Of a stretch of DNA of 64,000 nt, positions 25,035 through 34,014 are shown piece after piece (the first letter of the stretch is position 1; each line of letters opens with the position of its first letter). Both the position numbers and the translations under genes were made by a program. Location of the stretch: positions 1-64,000 of the forward strand of contig JAEUVE010000003.1 of the NCBI GenBank assembly GCA_016786865.1, written 5' to 3'. The DNA is from Sediminibacterium sp. GTDB taxonomy: Bacteria; Bacteroidota; Bacteroidia; Chitinophagales; Chitinophagaceae. The notes under the pieces were generated by a model. That model saw only the letters and a program-made list of their open reading frames with translations. It did not search any database and was not told the DNA's origin.

Positions 25035-26227
25035 TGGTCGCACGAATCACCACACCTGCGAGTATGCAGGAAACACTCAATTACAACGAACACAAAGTGA
25101 AACGTGGTGTAGCTACTTGTATCGCTGAAAATCATTTTCCGCGACCTGTTCACCAGATGAGTTTTTATGATAAACTGGAATGGCTGCAGGCGCGTAATGA
25201 ACTAAACTCCAGGGCCACGACAAAGACATTGCATGTATCACTCAATTTCGATCCATCTGAAGCATTGTCGAATGAGCAATTAACAAACATCGCGTACGAT
25301 TACATGCAGCGCATGGGTTTTACAGAGCAACCTTATCTGGTGTACAGGCACAATGATGCTGGCCACCCGCATATCCATATCCTCGCCACCCTGATCCGTG
25401 AAGATGGCTCCCGCATCGACACGCACAACATCGCCCGCAACCATTCCGAACCTGCCCGTAAAGCCATCGAGGAAAATTACAACCTTGTGCGCGCAGAAAA
25501 CAAAAAGCAAACCGTTGAAAACATACCTGCACAATTAGTGAAAATGATGTATGGAAAGAGCGATACCAAGCGCACGATTGCCAATGTTTTAAAGCAGGCC
25601 TTAAACATGTACAATTATACCACACTCGCCGAACTCAATGCCGTGCTGAAAGGTTTCGGTGTGGTGGCCGATCGGGGTAACCCGGATAGCTTTACACACC
25701 GCAAAGGCGGCTTGTTGTACCGCATGCTCGACCGGAACGGAGTCCCCGCCGGAGTCCCCATCAAAGCGAGCACCATCGCCGGGAAACCAACACTCGGCTA
25801 TCTTGAAAAACGTTTTGCTGAAAATAAGCACGACCGTGAATTACCACGATTGTCATTGCAGGTGACACTTGATAGAATTCTCAACACACATCCGGCCACA
25901 CTTGATGCATTGATCACTGCACTAGCAAAAGAAAACATCACCACAGTGCTCCGGCAAAATACAGAAGGCCACATCTACGGCATCACCTTCGTTAACCACT
26001 GCAACCGAAGCGTATTTAATGGTTCCGAAATCGGCAAGGATTACAGCATTGCAAGGTTGTACAAACAACTCGGTCAAAATTCAAAGGATTTAAACTCGCA
26101 ACATCATGACCAACACCTCCCGCACGGACCTTCAATTCTAGAGCAAATGGTTATGCCCGAAAACGAATTAACCAACATACCACGTGAACTACTAAACAAG
26201 CGAAAGAAAAAGAAACATAAAATATAA
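25034..26227 (+). CDS. mobA: Relaxase (MOBP, MobA/VirD2 type)
   Basis: A 397-residue relaxase that nicks oriT and attaches covalently to the 5' end for transfer. The N-terminal domain (1 to about 160) has the relaxase fold. The metal-binding motif reads G-H111-P-H113-I-H115-I. A tyrosine in the first 20 residues (LNYNEHKV) is the likely nucleophile. The C-terminal 200 residues are less conserved and basic at the end (KRKKKKHK). The gene overlaps mobC and is followed 17 bp later by the coupling-protein gene, completing a mobilization cassette. The frame is intact. Confidence 0.9.
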   Translation: MVARITTPASMQETLNYNEHKVKRGVATCIAENHFPRPVHQMSFYDKLEWLQARNELNSRATTKTLHVSLNFDPSEALSNEQLTNIAYDYMQRMGFTEQPYLVYRHNDAGHPHIHILATLIREDGSRIDTHNIARNHSEPARKAIEENYNLVRAENKKQTVENIPAQLVKMMYGKSDTKRTIANVLKQALNMYNYTTLAELNAVLKGFGVVADRGNPDSFTHRKGGLLYRMLDRNGVPAGVPIKASTIAGKPTLGYLEKRFAENKHDRELPRLSLQVTLDRILNTHPATLDALITALAKENITTVLRQNTEGHIYGITFVNHCNRSVFNGSEIGKDYSIARLYKQLGQNSKDLNSQHHDQHLPHGPSILEQMVMPENELTNIPRELLNKRKKKKHKI

Positions 26228-26244
26228 CCTCAAAAACTATCACG

Positions 26245-28218
26245 ATGTCAACAGGAGAAAACGACCAGGATTTACGCAAGATACTCGACATGACCAGGTG
26301 GCTCAGCATTGCTGTATTGCTGTTGCATTTTTATTACTTTTGCTATGGTGCGTTTGTGCACTGGAGACTCTATTCAGAATTTTCCGATAATCTGCTGCTT
26401 GGTGTGGCGCGAACGGGATTGTTTGCTCAGCTACAAAATGCAAAAATCATTTCACTGCTTTTACTCATTGTTTCGTTGTTAGGTACGCAAGGAAGAAAAG
26501 ATGAAGACAGCAGCGTTAAGTTACTCTTCGTAATGTTAGGTTCTGGGTTGCTACTTTATTTCTTGAACAGTTTCATTTTAAGAATAGACGCGCAAAATAC
26601 AACCATCGGCTGCGCTTATATGTTCACCTCTACGCTCGGCTATATTCTTGTTCTTGGAGGCGGAATACGCGCGTCCCGCTTGATTCAACAGCAATTAAAG
26701 AAAGATGTATTCAACGAGATCAACGAGACGTTTCCGCAGGAAGAACGAATGCTGACAAACGAGTACTCGATCAACTTTTCTGGAAGTTATCGCCTGCAAC
26801 AGACAACACGCAAAAGTCGTATCAACATCATCAATCCCTTCCGTGGTTTGCTGGTCACAGGAAGCCCAGGTGCCGGTAAAAGCTGGTTCGTGATCCTGCC
26901 ACTCATCAAACAACAGATCGAAAAAGGATTCGGAATGTTCATCTATGATTTCAAGTACGATGACCTGTCAAGAGCAGCCTACAACTGGCTTCAGTTAAAC
27001 AAATCCGTTTATGCGCATCCACCAGCCTTCTATGCCATCAATTTTGATAACCTGCTTTGCTCGCAACGCTGCAACCCGCTCGATCCCAAATCTATGTACG
27101 ACATTACTGATGCAACAGAGTCGGCGCGAACTATTCTCTTAGGACTCAATCGTGAATGGATCAAAAAACAGGGTGATTTCTTTGTCGAATCACCGATCAA
27201 TTTTGTAACGGCTGTAATCTGGTTCCTGCGCAAATTTGAAGACGGCAGGTATTGCACGCTCCCCCACGTGATCGAACTCATGCAGGCGCAGTATGATGAT
27301 CTTTTTCCGGTGCTGAACACCATTCCTGAAATTGAAGTATTGGTGAATCCTTTTATTACCGCTTTCCAGAACGATGCAATGGAACAACTCGAAGGCCAGA
27401 TCGCAAGCGCCAAGATTGGAATGGCACGCCTCGCTTCACCACAGATGTACTGGGTATTGTCCGGCAATGATTTTACTCTCGATATCAATGATCCCTTACA
27501 ACCCAAAGTAATCTGCGTCGGCAACAATCCTGAAAAACAAAGCACATACGGCGCGGTATTATCCCTGTACATCTCAAGACTGATCAAAATCGTGAACAAA
27601 AAGGGAAAGCAAAAATGTTCTCTCGTCTTTGATGAGTTTCCGACCATCTTCTTCAACAACATGGATGGACTCATTGCAACCGCGCGAAGCAACAAAGTGG
27701 CAACGACACTTGCGATGCAGGACTTCAGCCAGCTTCGGAAAGATTATGGCAAAGAGCAGGCAGATGTGATCACTAATATTTGCGGAAACATTATCAGCGG
27801 GCAGGTGACAGGCGATACTGCCAAAATGTTATCGGAGCGTTTCGGAAAGATCGTCCAGCAGAAAGAGAGCATGTCTATTAATCGCACAGATACATCAACG
27901 AGTAAATCATGGCAATTGGAACATGCCATGCCTGCCTCAAAGATTTCCGCGCTTTCTTCCGGTGAATTTGTGGGAATGGTCGCAGATGATCCGAATGAAA
28001 AAATAAAACTGAAAATGTTCCATGCAGAATTTGTACAGGATACGAAAAAGATCAATGAAGAAATAAAAACCTTTAAACCTATCCCAAAAGTGTATGATAT
28101 ATCAAGCCAGGATGTGCTGGACAATTATTTCCAGATAAAGCTCGATATAAAAAACCTTGTTGAAAATGAGGTAAACCGTTTAATAGCTGAAAGGGATGCG
28201 CAAAGAATGATACAATAG
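26245..28218 (+). CDS. Type IV coupling protein (TraG/VirD4-like)
   Basis: A 657-residue coupling ATPase that links the relaxosome to a type IV secretion channel. Three or four transmembrane helices lie in the first 150 residues (SIAVLLLHFYYFCYGAF, IISLLLLIVSLLG, LLFVMLGSGLLLYFLN, YILVLGGGI). Walker A is GSPGAGKS at 206-213 and Walker B is LVFDEFP with Asp463-Glu464. The C-terminal part contains the TraM-recognition/TraG-type block (SKSWQLEHAMPASKISALSSGEF). The gene is intact. No TraA-TraQ-type mating genes follow, so the element needs a helper conjugation system or has lost its own. Confidence 0.9.
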   Translation: MSTGENDQDLRKILDMTRWLSIAVLLLHFYYFCYGAFVHWRLYSEFSDNLLLGVARTGLFAQLQNAKIISLLLLIVSLLGTQGRKDEDSSVKLLFVMLGSGLLLYFLNSFILRIDAQNTTIGCAYMFTSTLGYILVLGGGIRASRLIQQQLKKDVFNEINETFPQEERMLTNEYSINFSGSYRLQQTTRKSRINIINPFRGLLVTGSPGAGKSWFVILPLIKQQIEKGFGMFIYDFKYDDLSRAAYNWLQLNKSVYAHPPAFYAINFDNLLCSQRCNPLDPKSMYDITDATESARTILLGLNREWIKKQGDFFVESPINFVTAVIWFLRKFEDGRYCTLPHVIELMQAQYDDLFPVLNTIPEIEVLVNPFITAFQNDAMEQLEGQIASAKIGMARLASPQMYWVLSGNDFTLDINDPLQPKVICVGNNPEKQSTYGAVLSLYISRLIKIVNKKGKQKCSLVFDEFPTIFFNNMDGLIATARSNKVATTLAMQDFSQLRKDYGKEQADVITNICGNIISGQVTGDTAKMLSERFGKIVQQKESMSINRTDTSTSKSWQLEHAMPASKISALSSGEFVGMVADDPNEKIKLKMFHAEFVQDTKKINEEIKTFKPIPKVYDISSQDVLDNYFQIKLDIKNLVENEVNRLIAERDAQRMIQ

Positions 28219-28384
28219 AACAAGGGAAGATGTATTTTTCCTTGTCAAACACCCAATGGGTTTTTACGGGTGGTTGCCAAGGAAAAAACAAGGAGGTAAG
28301 ATCGCATAAGGGGGCGTGGAAAGGGGGGATTCCTGCTCACGGTTTTATCCCTCAAATACCCACAGTTGAAGGATTATTTATAAA

Positions 28385-29275
28385 TTGAAGTCAGTGAATC
28401 AACCATTGTACATACCACCTACATGTAAAGCCGTATTGATCGGCTCGCCCGGTCGTGGTGAGTACCGGCTACATGGCGTTGAAAATGATATTGAGAACTA
28501 CTACCAGTTCCTGCTTTCCCCTCGTGGTGGTGTGTTTTACGAACATGAAATAATTATTCTGGCGGATCCAACAATGGATGAAGTCCTGGACGCAATTCAC
28601 AGCAACTACGCAGATTATCAGTTCGTGTATTATTCAGGGCATGGGAGCCAGGATATGGATGGGAACGATTTTATCTGTTTGGACGGGCATGACTTGCGGG
28701 ATGATTACCTCTTTAATGCGCAAGGTCCCAGACAATTTTTGTCACTGGATTCCTGCCGGAAATACTACCATACCATCAGTGGATTTCCGTAAAAAATGGA
28801 GCGGTGGAAACATGCAGATGGTTATTCGGTAGCGCGCGAAATCTTTGATTACTACATCTTGAACTCACCACCGGGTAAAATGAAAATGTATTCAGCTTCT
28901 GCGGGGCAGGTTGCAATTGATAACCGTGACGGTCATGGTGGTGAATTTACAATCGCCCTGTTAAAGGGTATTTACAACGTCAGCATAAGCAGTGACTACC
29001 ACACCGTTTTTCCGGCTGCCGCACTGGAAGATGCAAAGAGAAATTTACAGGCAGAAAGATTGAAACAGGTTCCGGAGTTGGTAAATGTGGAAGGTGATTT
29101 GCAGGTTCCATTAGGGATTGCTTCACCTCAATTTATTTCAAAGGAATTGGCTGAGAAACGCAGGCAACAGCTGAACATAAGACAGCAGTTTGAAAGATCG
29201 CGTCAATGTCGGTCAAATCAAACTGCTGCAGGATTGGTTATTGCGGGATTGATTATTTGGGGTCTTTCTAAATAG
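28385..29275 (+). pseudogene. Caspase-like (peptidase C14) protein with in-frame stop
   Basis: A caspase-fold cysteine peptidase, 296 codons if read through. The catalytic His is in YYSGHGSQ and the catalytic Cys in LSLDSCR, both before a TAA at 28790-28792. The same frame continues from 28793 (ADGYSVAREIFDYYILN, GGEFTIALLKGIYN) to 29275, ending with a hydrophobic helix (AAGLVIAGLIIWGLSK) that may anchor it in the membrane. Start is TTG at 28385 or GTG at 28394; no ATG is near. Caspase-like proteases are common effectors of bacterial defence. A Glu (GAA) to stop change is the simplest explanation. The truncated first part keeps both catalytic residues but lacks the small subunit-like half. 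Confidence 0.7.
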
Positions 29276-29281
29276 TCAGTA

Positions 29282-30343
29282 TTATAACAATTTGGATAAC
29301 GTGTTCTGATCTGGGAGTATTTCCTTTAATTGATCAGGTATTTTCTTCGATGCACTGAAGGTTGCAGCACCCATTCCTTTCTCTACATTCCTGAAAGCAT
29401 ATTCAACCACCGTATTGTTTTTTTCTTTGCATAAGATCACACCGATGCTTGGGCTTTCATGTGGCTTCTTTTCCTTTTCATCAAGCAGATTTAAATAGAA
29501 ATTCATCTGCCCTGCATGTTCCGGCCTGAACCGCCCTGTCTTCAGTTCAAATGCAACGAGTGCATTTAAAACACGGTTGAAAAACAACAGGTCGATAAAG
29601 AATTCTTCACCAGCTAATTCCAATCTGTATTGATTTCCGATAAAACAAAAACCTTTTCCCAACGCCATGATGGTATCGCGGATCTGTGAAACCAGTTTAC
29701 CTTCAAATACACGTTCTGTGTCTGATTCTTCCATCTGGATAAAATCAAACAGGTAATTATCCTGGAATACCTCCAACGCATTCACTTTGGATTTACCTTC
29801 CAACGATTGACTGAAGTTGTTAGGCAACTGTCCGCGAACACTATATAACTGTGAACCTACCTGATGTTCTAAGGCTCTTTTTGACCATCCATTTGTTGCT
29901 GCTTGGTGAATGTAAAACCATCGTTCCTCCATGGTCTCAGTACCAAATAGGATAACCAGGTGATGGGTGAAGCTAATTCCGAAAAACAGGTCAAGAAGTT
30001 GATTTTCAGTCATTTGCAATTGGGGCACCAGTGGTGACCCAATTTGGTTCCCTACTGGTGAGTAAATTGGAAGACCTTGATATGCTTCATAGAATCGACG
30101 CATTCTTTTCAAACTTGTAAACGAGAACCCCTTTAACCCAGGCAACTGTCTTTGAAGATCATCAGCAATTTTTTGTATTACACCTTCTCCCCAGTTTTCA
30201 GCTTTTACTTTTTGTGAAAGTGCTCTGCCAGTATTAAAGTAAAGAGTCAGTTGTTCTTTGTTCACAAGTTTAGCCGCATTATAGCGGCTTTGAATGATCT
30301 GTTGTTTGATTTCTGAAATGAAATTGATATAGTTGTATTCCAT
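29282..30343 (-). CDS. DUF1016 (YhcG-type) PD-(D/E)XK nuclease family protein
   Basis: A 353-residue protein of the DUF1016/YhcG family. The N-terminal helical domain (IKQQIIQSRYNAAKLVNKEQ, LYFNTGRALSQKV) is followed by the PD-(D/E)XK-type C-terminal domain (FIGNQYRLELAGEEFFIDLLFFNRVLNALVAFELK, with Asp and E-L-K as the likely catalytic triad). I chose the ATG at 30343, as the longer frame runs into the integrase gene. These proteins bind or cut DNA and ride on many mobile elements; some act with restriction-modification systems. It follows the integrase gene on the same strand at 29 bp, so they may be co-transcribed. Confidence 0.85.
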   Translation of the reverse strand: MEYNYINFISEIKQQIIQSRYNAAKLVNKEQLTLYFNTGRALSQKVKAENWGEGVIQKIADDLQRQLPGLKGFSFTSLKRMRRFYEAYQGLPIYSPVGNQIGSPLVPQLQMTENQLLDLFFGISFTHHLVILFGTETMEERWFYIHQAATNGWSKRALEHQVGSQLYSVRGQLPNNFSQSLEGKSKVNALEVFQDNYLFDFIQMEESDTERVFEGKLVSQIRDTIMALGKGFCFIGNQYRLELAGEEFFIDLLFFNRVLNALVAFELKTGRFRPEHAGQMNFYLNLLDEKEKKPHESPSIGVILCKEKNNTVVEYAFRNVEKGMGAATFSASKKIPDQLKEILPDQNTLSKLL

Positions 30344-30371
30344 TATTATAATATTTGTTACTATGAATAAT

Positions 30372-31637
30372 TTAAACGACACGTAATTGTTTCGCTCGGA
30401 ATTGGTCGCGTTTTTGATCAAGCCTTTCTTCGAGCTTGCTGAAATCATCAATGATCTTTTCTTCATCCACATCCGCATATATCTGCGTAGTCGTAATCTT
30501 GGTGTGTCCCATAATCTTCTGTATAGTTTCCATCGGAACACCGTTTTTTAACGCGACCGTTTTGGCAAATGTGTGCCGCGCTACGTGGAAGGTCATGGGT
30601 GTTGTGATCTCGCAAGCGTTCTGAATGACATGCAGGCAACGGTTCACGTATTGATTGGTATGGAAAGGGAAGATGGTATTTCTTTCCTGGAAGGTTTCCT
30701 TATTACGGTACTTATGCAGAATCCGGCTAGCGGTTTTCAGCATCAAAACCCGTTGAAGTTCGTCTGACTTTACACGGTATTTCAGGCACCATATTTTACC
30801 GTCCATGGTAAATTCAAAATCTTCCTCTGTCAATGTCATTACATCGATATAAGCGAAACTCGTATAGCAGGAGAAAATAAAAAGATCACGCACATAGTTG
30901 AGGTTTTCGTCCTGGAAATATTTGCTTTCCAGTTGCAGCACTTCCTGCATGGTGAGTTTCTTACGGTGCGTTTTTTTAACCGGGCATTTATAATGATCAA
31001 TTTCATTGATCTTGACCCATTTGATTTCTGCCGCCCAGTTCATGATCCTTTTAAAGCGCTGGATATGTTTCGCAACGCCATTACCGAGGCAGGGATCAAA
31101 TTCTTTTAAAGGCTGGTTTCGGATATAAAACTCAAGATCTGTGGCAAATTGCATATCCACCTGTTTTAAGTAAACGATCTGGGTACCGAATTGCTGGCTA
31201 GCAAAGGCTTTGATATAAGCGACGGTTGTCTTATAGTTTTTGAACCCGCCATGTTTTAATTTGTCGCCAAAGATTTTTGAGAAGTAATCGAGCAGGTCGA
31301 ACAATTGTTTGCCTTTCTGCGAAATGGCTTCGCCTAGGTAGTATTGTTTAACCGATTCTGCGTTGATCTCGATTTCTTCTGCGCGCATACACCGGTATTT
31401 GTGTTTGATGCCATCCCTGGTTTCGGAAATGGCATTATTGATCGATTTTACACGGGGGGATTTACCAATAACGGTTTCCGTTTTGCTGTCCCATTCGGCC
31501 ACAGAAATGCTTTCTTTTAATGAAATTTCTTTGGCTTCGCCATCCACTGTGATCCGGGCATAGATGAGCGCTTTTTCTTTGTCTGTTTTGTTGCGGCGGA
31601 TGATAATATCAACCGCAAAAGTGTGTGTCGTTGTCAT
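30372..31637 (-). CDS. Tyrosine recombinase (integrase), IntDOT-like
   Basis: A 421-residue integrase from the ATG at 31637. Order: N-terminal arm-binding domain (VDIIIRRNKTDKEKALIYARI), SAM-like core-binding domain, catalytic domain. Visible active-site residues are H351-V-A-R354, then G377-H378, and the nucleophile Tyr387 (TQIY). The first catalytic arginine is not in its usual place: the region reads SCYTSFAYIDVMTL, with FAY instead of LRxS. Loss of that arginine is known from CTnDOT-type integrases, so the enzyme may well be active. It sits about 400 bp from the 3' end of tRNA-Pro, the usual location for an integrase at its att site. Confidence 0.9.
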   Translation of the reverse strand: MTTTHTFAVDIIIRRNKTDKEKALIYARITVDGEAKEISLKESISVAEWDSKTETVIGKSPRVKSINNAISETRDGIKHKYRCMRAEEIEINAESVKQYYLGEAISQKGKQLFDLLDYFSKIFGDKLKHGGFKNYKTTVAYIKAFASQQFGTQIVYLKQVDMQFATDLEFYIRNQPLKEFDPCLGNGVAKHIQRFKRIMNWAAEIKWVKINEIDHYKCPVKKTHRKKLTMQEVLQLESKYFQDENLNYVRDLFIFSCYTSFAYIDVMTLTEEDFEFTMDGKIWCLKYRVKSDELQRVLMLKTASRILHKYRNKETFQERNTIFPFHTNQYVNRCLHVIQNACEITTPMTFHVARHTFAKTVALKNGVPMETIQKIMGHTKITTTQIYADVDEEKIIDDFSKLEERLDQKRDQFRAKQLRVV

Positions 31638-32010
31638 GACAGGCTTTTTTGAGTTTCGTTTTGAAATGATTTGATGCTTTCTGCACATTTTCTACGTGTC
31701 CCGCAGGTTCGAATCCAAGTCGGATTACGCTTAATCAAGTCAAAAAAATGCTTTAATTAATTGCAAATCAATTAGTTATCGAAAAATCCTTGAGTCCAAG
31801 TTGTGTGCCTGAAACGGCTCAAGGACTTGCTCAAATCAAGCCTGATAGTATTTGATATTTTCTGCTATTCTTATGCAGAAAAATCAAGTTGATATTAACA
31901 TTTTGTAAGGAGAGAAAGCCAATTTGTCGCAAGGATAAAACAGGACGAATTGACTGAAACACTCGCTGGATAAGAGTTTCAGCATGTGTATGAATCGTTG
32001 ACTTCGTAAA
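31638..32010. other. Integrase-tRNA intergenic region, likely attachment region
   Basis: No gene in about 370 bases. CGCAGGTTCGAATCC (31702-31716) matches the T-arm of the adjacent tRNA-Pro over 15 bases but in inverted orientation. TTTCTGC (31859-31865) pairs with GCAGAAA (31875-31881). Several short CAAG/CTTG repeats (31790-31835) may be integrase arm sites. An end of the island is expected here, but I could not find a second direct copy of the tRNA 3' end in the window. Confidence 0.4.
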
Positions 32011-32041
32011 ATAAAAAAAGACCAATCTTTCGATTGATCTT
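32011..32041 (-). terminator. Terminator of tRNA-Pro
   Basis: On the minus strand AAGATCAATC, a GAAA tetraloop, then GATTGGTCTT and a run of T. The 10-bp stem with a GNRA loop is a textbook intrinsic terminator, 9 bp beyond the tRNA 3' end. Confidence 0.85.
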
Positions 32042-32049
32042 CTCTTTCG

Positions 32050-32123
32050 TCGGGAAGACAGGATTCGAACCTGCGACCCCCTGGTCCCAAACCAGGTGCG
32101 CTACCGGCCTGCGCTACTTCCCG
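32050..32123 (-). tRNA. tRNA-Pro (UGG)
   Basis: Minus-strand cloverleaf: acceptor CGGGAAG/CTTCCCG with discriminator A, anticodon stem CCTGG/CCAGG around TTTGGGA (anticodon TGG), T-loop TTCGAAT. CCA is not encoded. Its 3' end faces the integrase, so it is the likely integration target of the island. Confidence 0.93.
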
Positions 32124-32183
32124 AAACCTATGTTCAACCCTGGCTTTCCTGCCGGAGGAAAACCTTTTTTTGTGGCCTCACTG

Positions 32184-32272
32184 CGGTGAGGGCGGGATTC
32201 GAACCCGCGGTACAGTTTAACCCGTACGGCAGTTTAGCAAACTACTGATTTCAGCCACTCATCCACCTCACC
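32184..32272 (-). tRNA. tRNA-Ser (GCU)
   Basis: Minus-strand class II tRNA: acceptor GGTGAGG/CCTCACC, anticodon loop TTGCTAA (GCT), long variable arm, T-loop TTCGAAT, discriminator G as expected for serine. It lies 60 bp upstream of tRNA-Pro and may be co-transcribed with it. Confidence 0.92.
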
Positions 32273-32350
32273 GTCCTTACTCTTTTCAGAGAGGGCTGCA
32301 AAAATAAGTTTCATATGGTTAACTGCCAAAAATTGATTCAAAAAACCATA

Positions 32351-32385
32351 AAATAAAACATCCCGTCTATGTAGAGACAGGATGC
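32351..32385 (-). terminator. Terminator of dnaA
   Basis: On the minus strand CATCCTGTCT (complement of 32374-32383) pairs with AGACGGGATG (complement of 32358-32367) with one wobble pair, followed by a T-rich run. It starts about 34 bp after the dnaA stop. Confidence 0.7.
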
Positions 32386-32416
32386 GTAATATTTTCAGAC
32401 GATTATCAAAAAATCC

Positions 32417-33850
32417 TTACATGGCGGCCAGCTGCACTTTTTGCGTCAGTTCCATCACATTTTCACGGAAAATGGAATCGGTATCCATTAAATCCTTCAC
32501 AGTCTGACAGGAATGAATCACCGTGGTATGGTCTCTACCTCCAAAATGCTCTCCAATGGTCTTCAGGGAGTTTTTGGTGAAGGCTTTGGCCAGGTACATG
32601 GTAATTTGTCTTGCCTGTACAATTTCACGTTTACGGGTCTTGTGGAGCAGTTTTTCGTATGGAACATCAAAGTACTCACAAACCATTTTCTGGATGGCAT
32701 CAATGGTGATTTCCTTGCTGCTGGTTTTAACAAAGTTGCGCAATACCTTCTTGGCCAGTTCCACATCAATTTCCTTCTTGTTGAGTGAAGATTGGGCCAG
32801 CAGAGAAATCAGGGCCCCTTCCAGTTCACGCACATTGGTATTGATGTTATAGGCCACATACTTCACCACTTCTTTCGGCATATCCAACCCATCGTTCTTC
32901 ATTTTCTTTTCCAGGATCTCGATACGGGTTTCGTAATCGGGTACCTGCAAATCGGCGCTGAGTCCCCAGCGGAAACGACTCAGCAATCTTTCCTGCATAC
33001 CATCCAGGTCTTTGGGTGGTTTGTCGGAAGTAAGCACCAGTTGTTTTCCGCTCTGGTGAAGGTGGTTGAAAATGGCAAAGAAAGCATCCTGGCTTTTTTC
33101 AGCCCTGCTGAAGAACTGAACATCATCGATGATCAGCACATCTATTAATTGGTAAAAATGAATAAAATCGTTGATCGCATTATTGCGGCTGTGATCCTGG
33201 AACTGGTTGATGAACTTTTCACTGCTCACATACAATACCACTTTGGAAGGATGCAGTCTTTTTACATCGTTACCAATGGCTTGCGCAAGATGCGTTTTGC
33301 CTAAACCCACACCCCCATATATTACCAGCGGGTTGAAAGAGTTGGCGCCCGGTTTTTCTGCTACGGTTTTACCCGCTCTGCGTGCTACCCGGTTACAATC
33401 TCCTTCGATGAAAGAATCGAAGGTGTACATATGGTTCAGCTGGGGATCAATCTGCATTTTCTTCAGGCCGGGAATCACAAAAGGATTCTTTACCGGATTA
33501 TCGATCACCAGCGGAAAATTCATTTCATTGTTGTTGATCGATTTGGGGCCGCGGGCGGGAATATCCATAGAACCATTTCTTCCGTTACCGCTTCCACTAT
33601 CTACCATGATGCGGTATTCCAGTCTGGCATCCTTGCTCAATTCTCTTTTCAGTGTTTTAGCCAGCAGGGTAACATAGTGCTCTTCGAGGTATTCATAAAA
33701 GAACTGGCTGGGAACCTGTATCATTAATACATTATCCTTCAGTTCTACGGGAGTAATGGGCTCAAACCACGTCTTAAAATGTTGCCATTCTACAATGTCT
33801 TTGATGATCTTCAAACAATTTGTCCAAACGGATTCAGCAGTCTTAGCCAT
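32417..33850 (-). CDS. dnaA: Chromosomal replication initiator DnaA
   Basis: A 477-residue DnaA, the AAA+ initiator that binds DnaA boxes and opens oriC. Domain I is at about 1-85 (VWTNCLKIIKDIVEWQHFKTWF). The AAA+ domain has Walker A YGGVGLGKTHLAQ near 180 and Walker B VLIIDDVQF near 240, plus LLSRFRWGLSADLQ. The C-terminal domain IV carries the box-binding helix-turn-helix with the signature FGGRDHTTVIHSC near 440. The length is typical for Bacteroidota. It is the first clearly chromosomal protein gene to the right of the island and is transcribed alone, toward the tRNAs. Confidence 0.97.
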   Translation of the reverse strand: MAKTAESVWTNCLKIIKDIVEWQHFKTWFEPITPVELKDNVLMIQVPSQFFYEYLEEHYVTLLAKTLKRELSKDARLEYRIMVDSGSGNGRNGSMDIPARGPKSINNNEMNFPLVIDNPVKNPFVIPGLKKMQIDPQLNHMYTFDSFIEGDCNRVARRAGKTVAEKPGANSFNPLVIYGGVGLGKTHLAQAIGNDVKRLHPSKVVLYVSSEKFINQFQDHSRNNAINDFIHFYQLIDVLIIDDVQFFSRAEKSQDAFFAIFNHLHQSGKQLVLTSDKPPKDLDGMQERLLSRFRWGLSADLQVPDYETRIEILEKKMKNDGLDMPKEVVKYVAYNINTNVRELEGALISLLAQSSLNKKEIDVELAKKVLRNFVKTSSKEITIDAIQKMVCEYFDVPYEKLLHKTRKREIVQARQITMYLAKAFTKNSLKTIGEHFGGRDHTTVIHSCQTVKDLMDTDSIFRENVMELTQKVQLAAM

Positions 33851-34014
33851 ACAAAAAAATGAACAATTTTATATAATCAGTTACAATTTTCTCTTGCAAT
33901 TTCTATCCACACGCACTAGCCATCAAGTTATTGAATTTTCCCCACATGTGAATATGTTAGGAAAATAAATCGGGGGTGCGAATATGTAGACTTTATGTTG
34001 AAAAAAAAATTTTT
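33851..34014. other. dnaA upstream region with DnaA-box-like sites
   Basis: CTATCCACA (33903-33911) differs from the consensus TTATCCACA at one position. TGTGAATAT (33947-33955, reverse ATATTCACA) matches TTATNCACA at eight of nine. A run of A then T lies at 34000-34016. This may be dnaA autoregulation or part of oriC. Confidence 0.4.

Noticed and set aside
25034..28218. Self-transmissible conjugative element
   Set aside because: Relaxase and coupling protein are present, but no mating-pair or pilus genes are found between the mob region and the integrase, nor to its left.
9974..29275. Programmed stop-codon readthrough or an alternative genetic code
   Set aside because: All three stop codons occur as interruptions, they appear only in island genes and together with frameshifts, and intact genes end at the same codons.
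31702..31716. T-arm-like 15-mer as the att core
   Set aside because: It is inverted relative to tRNA-Pro, while integration into the tRNA 3' end should leave a direct repeat. Kept only as an oddity.
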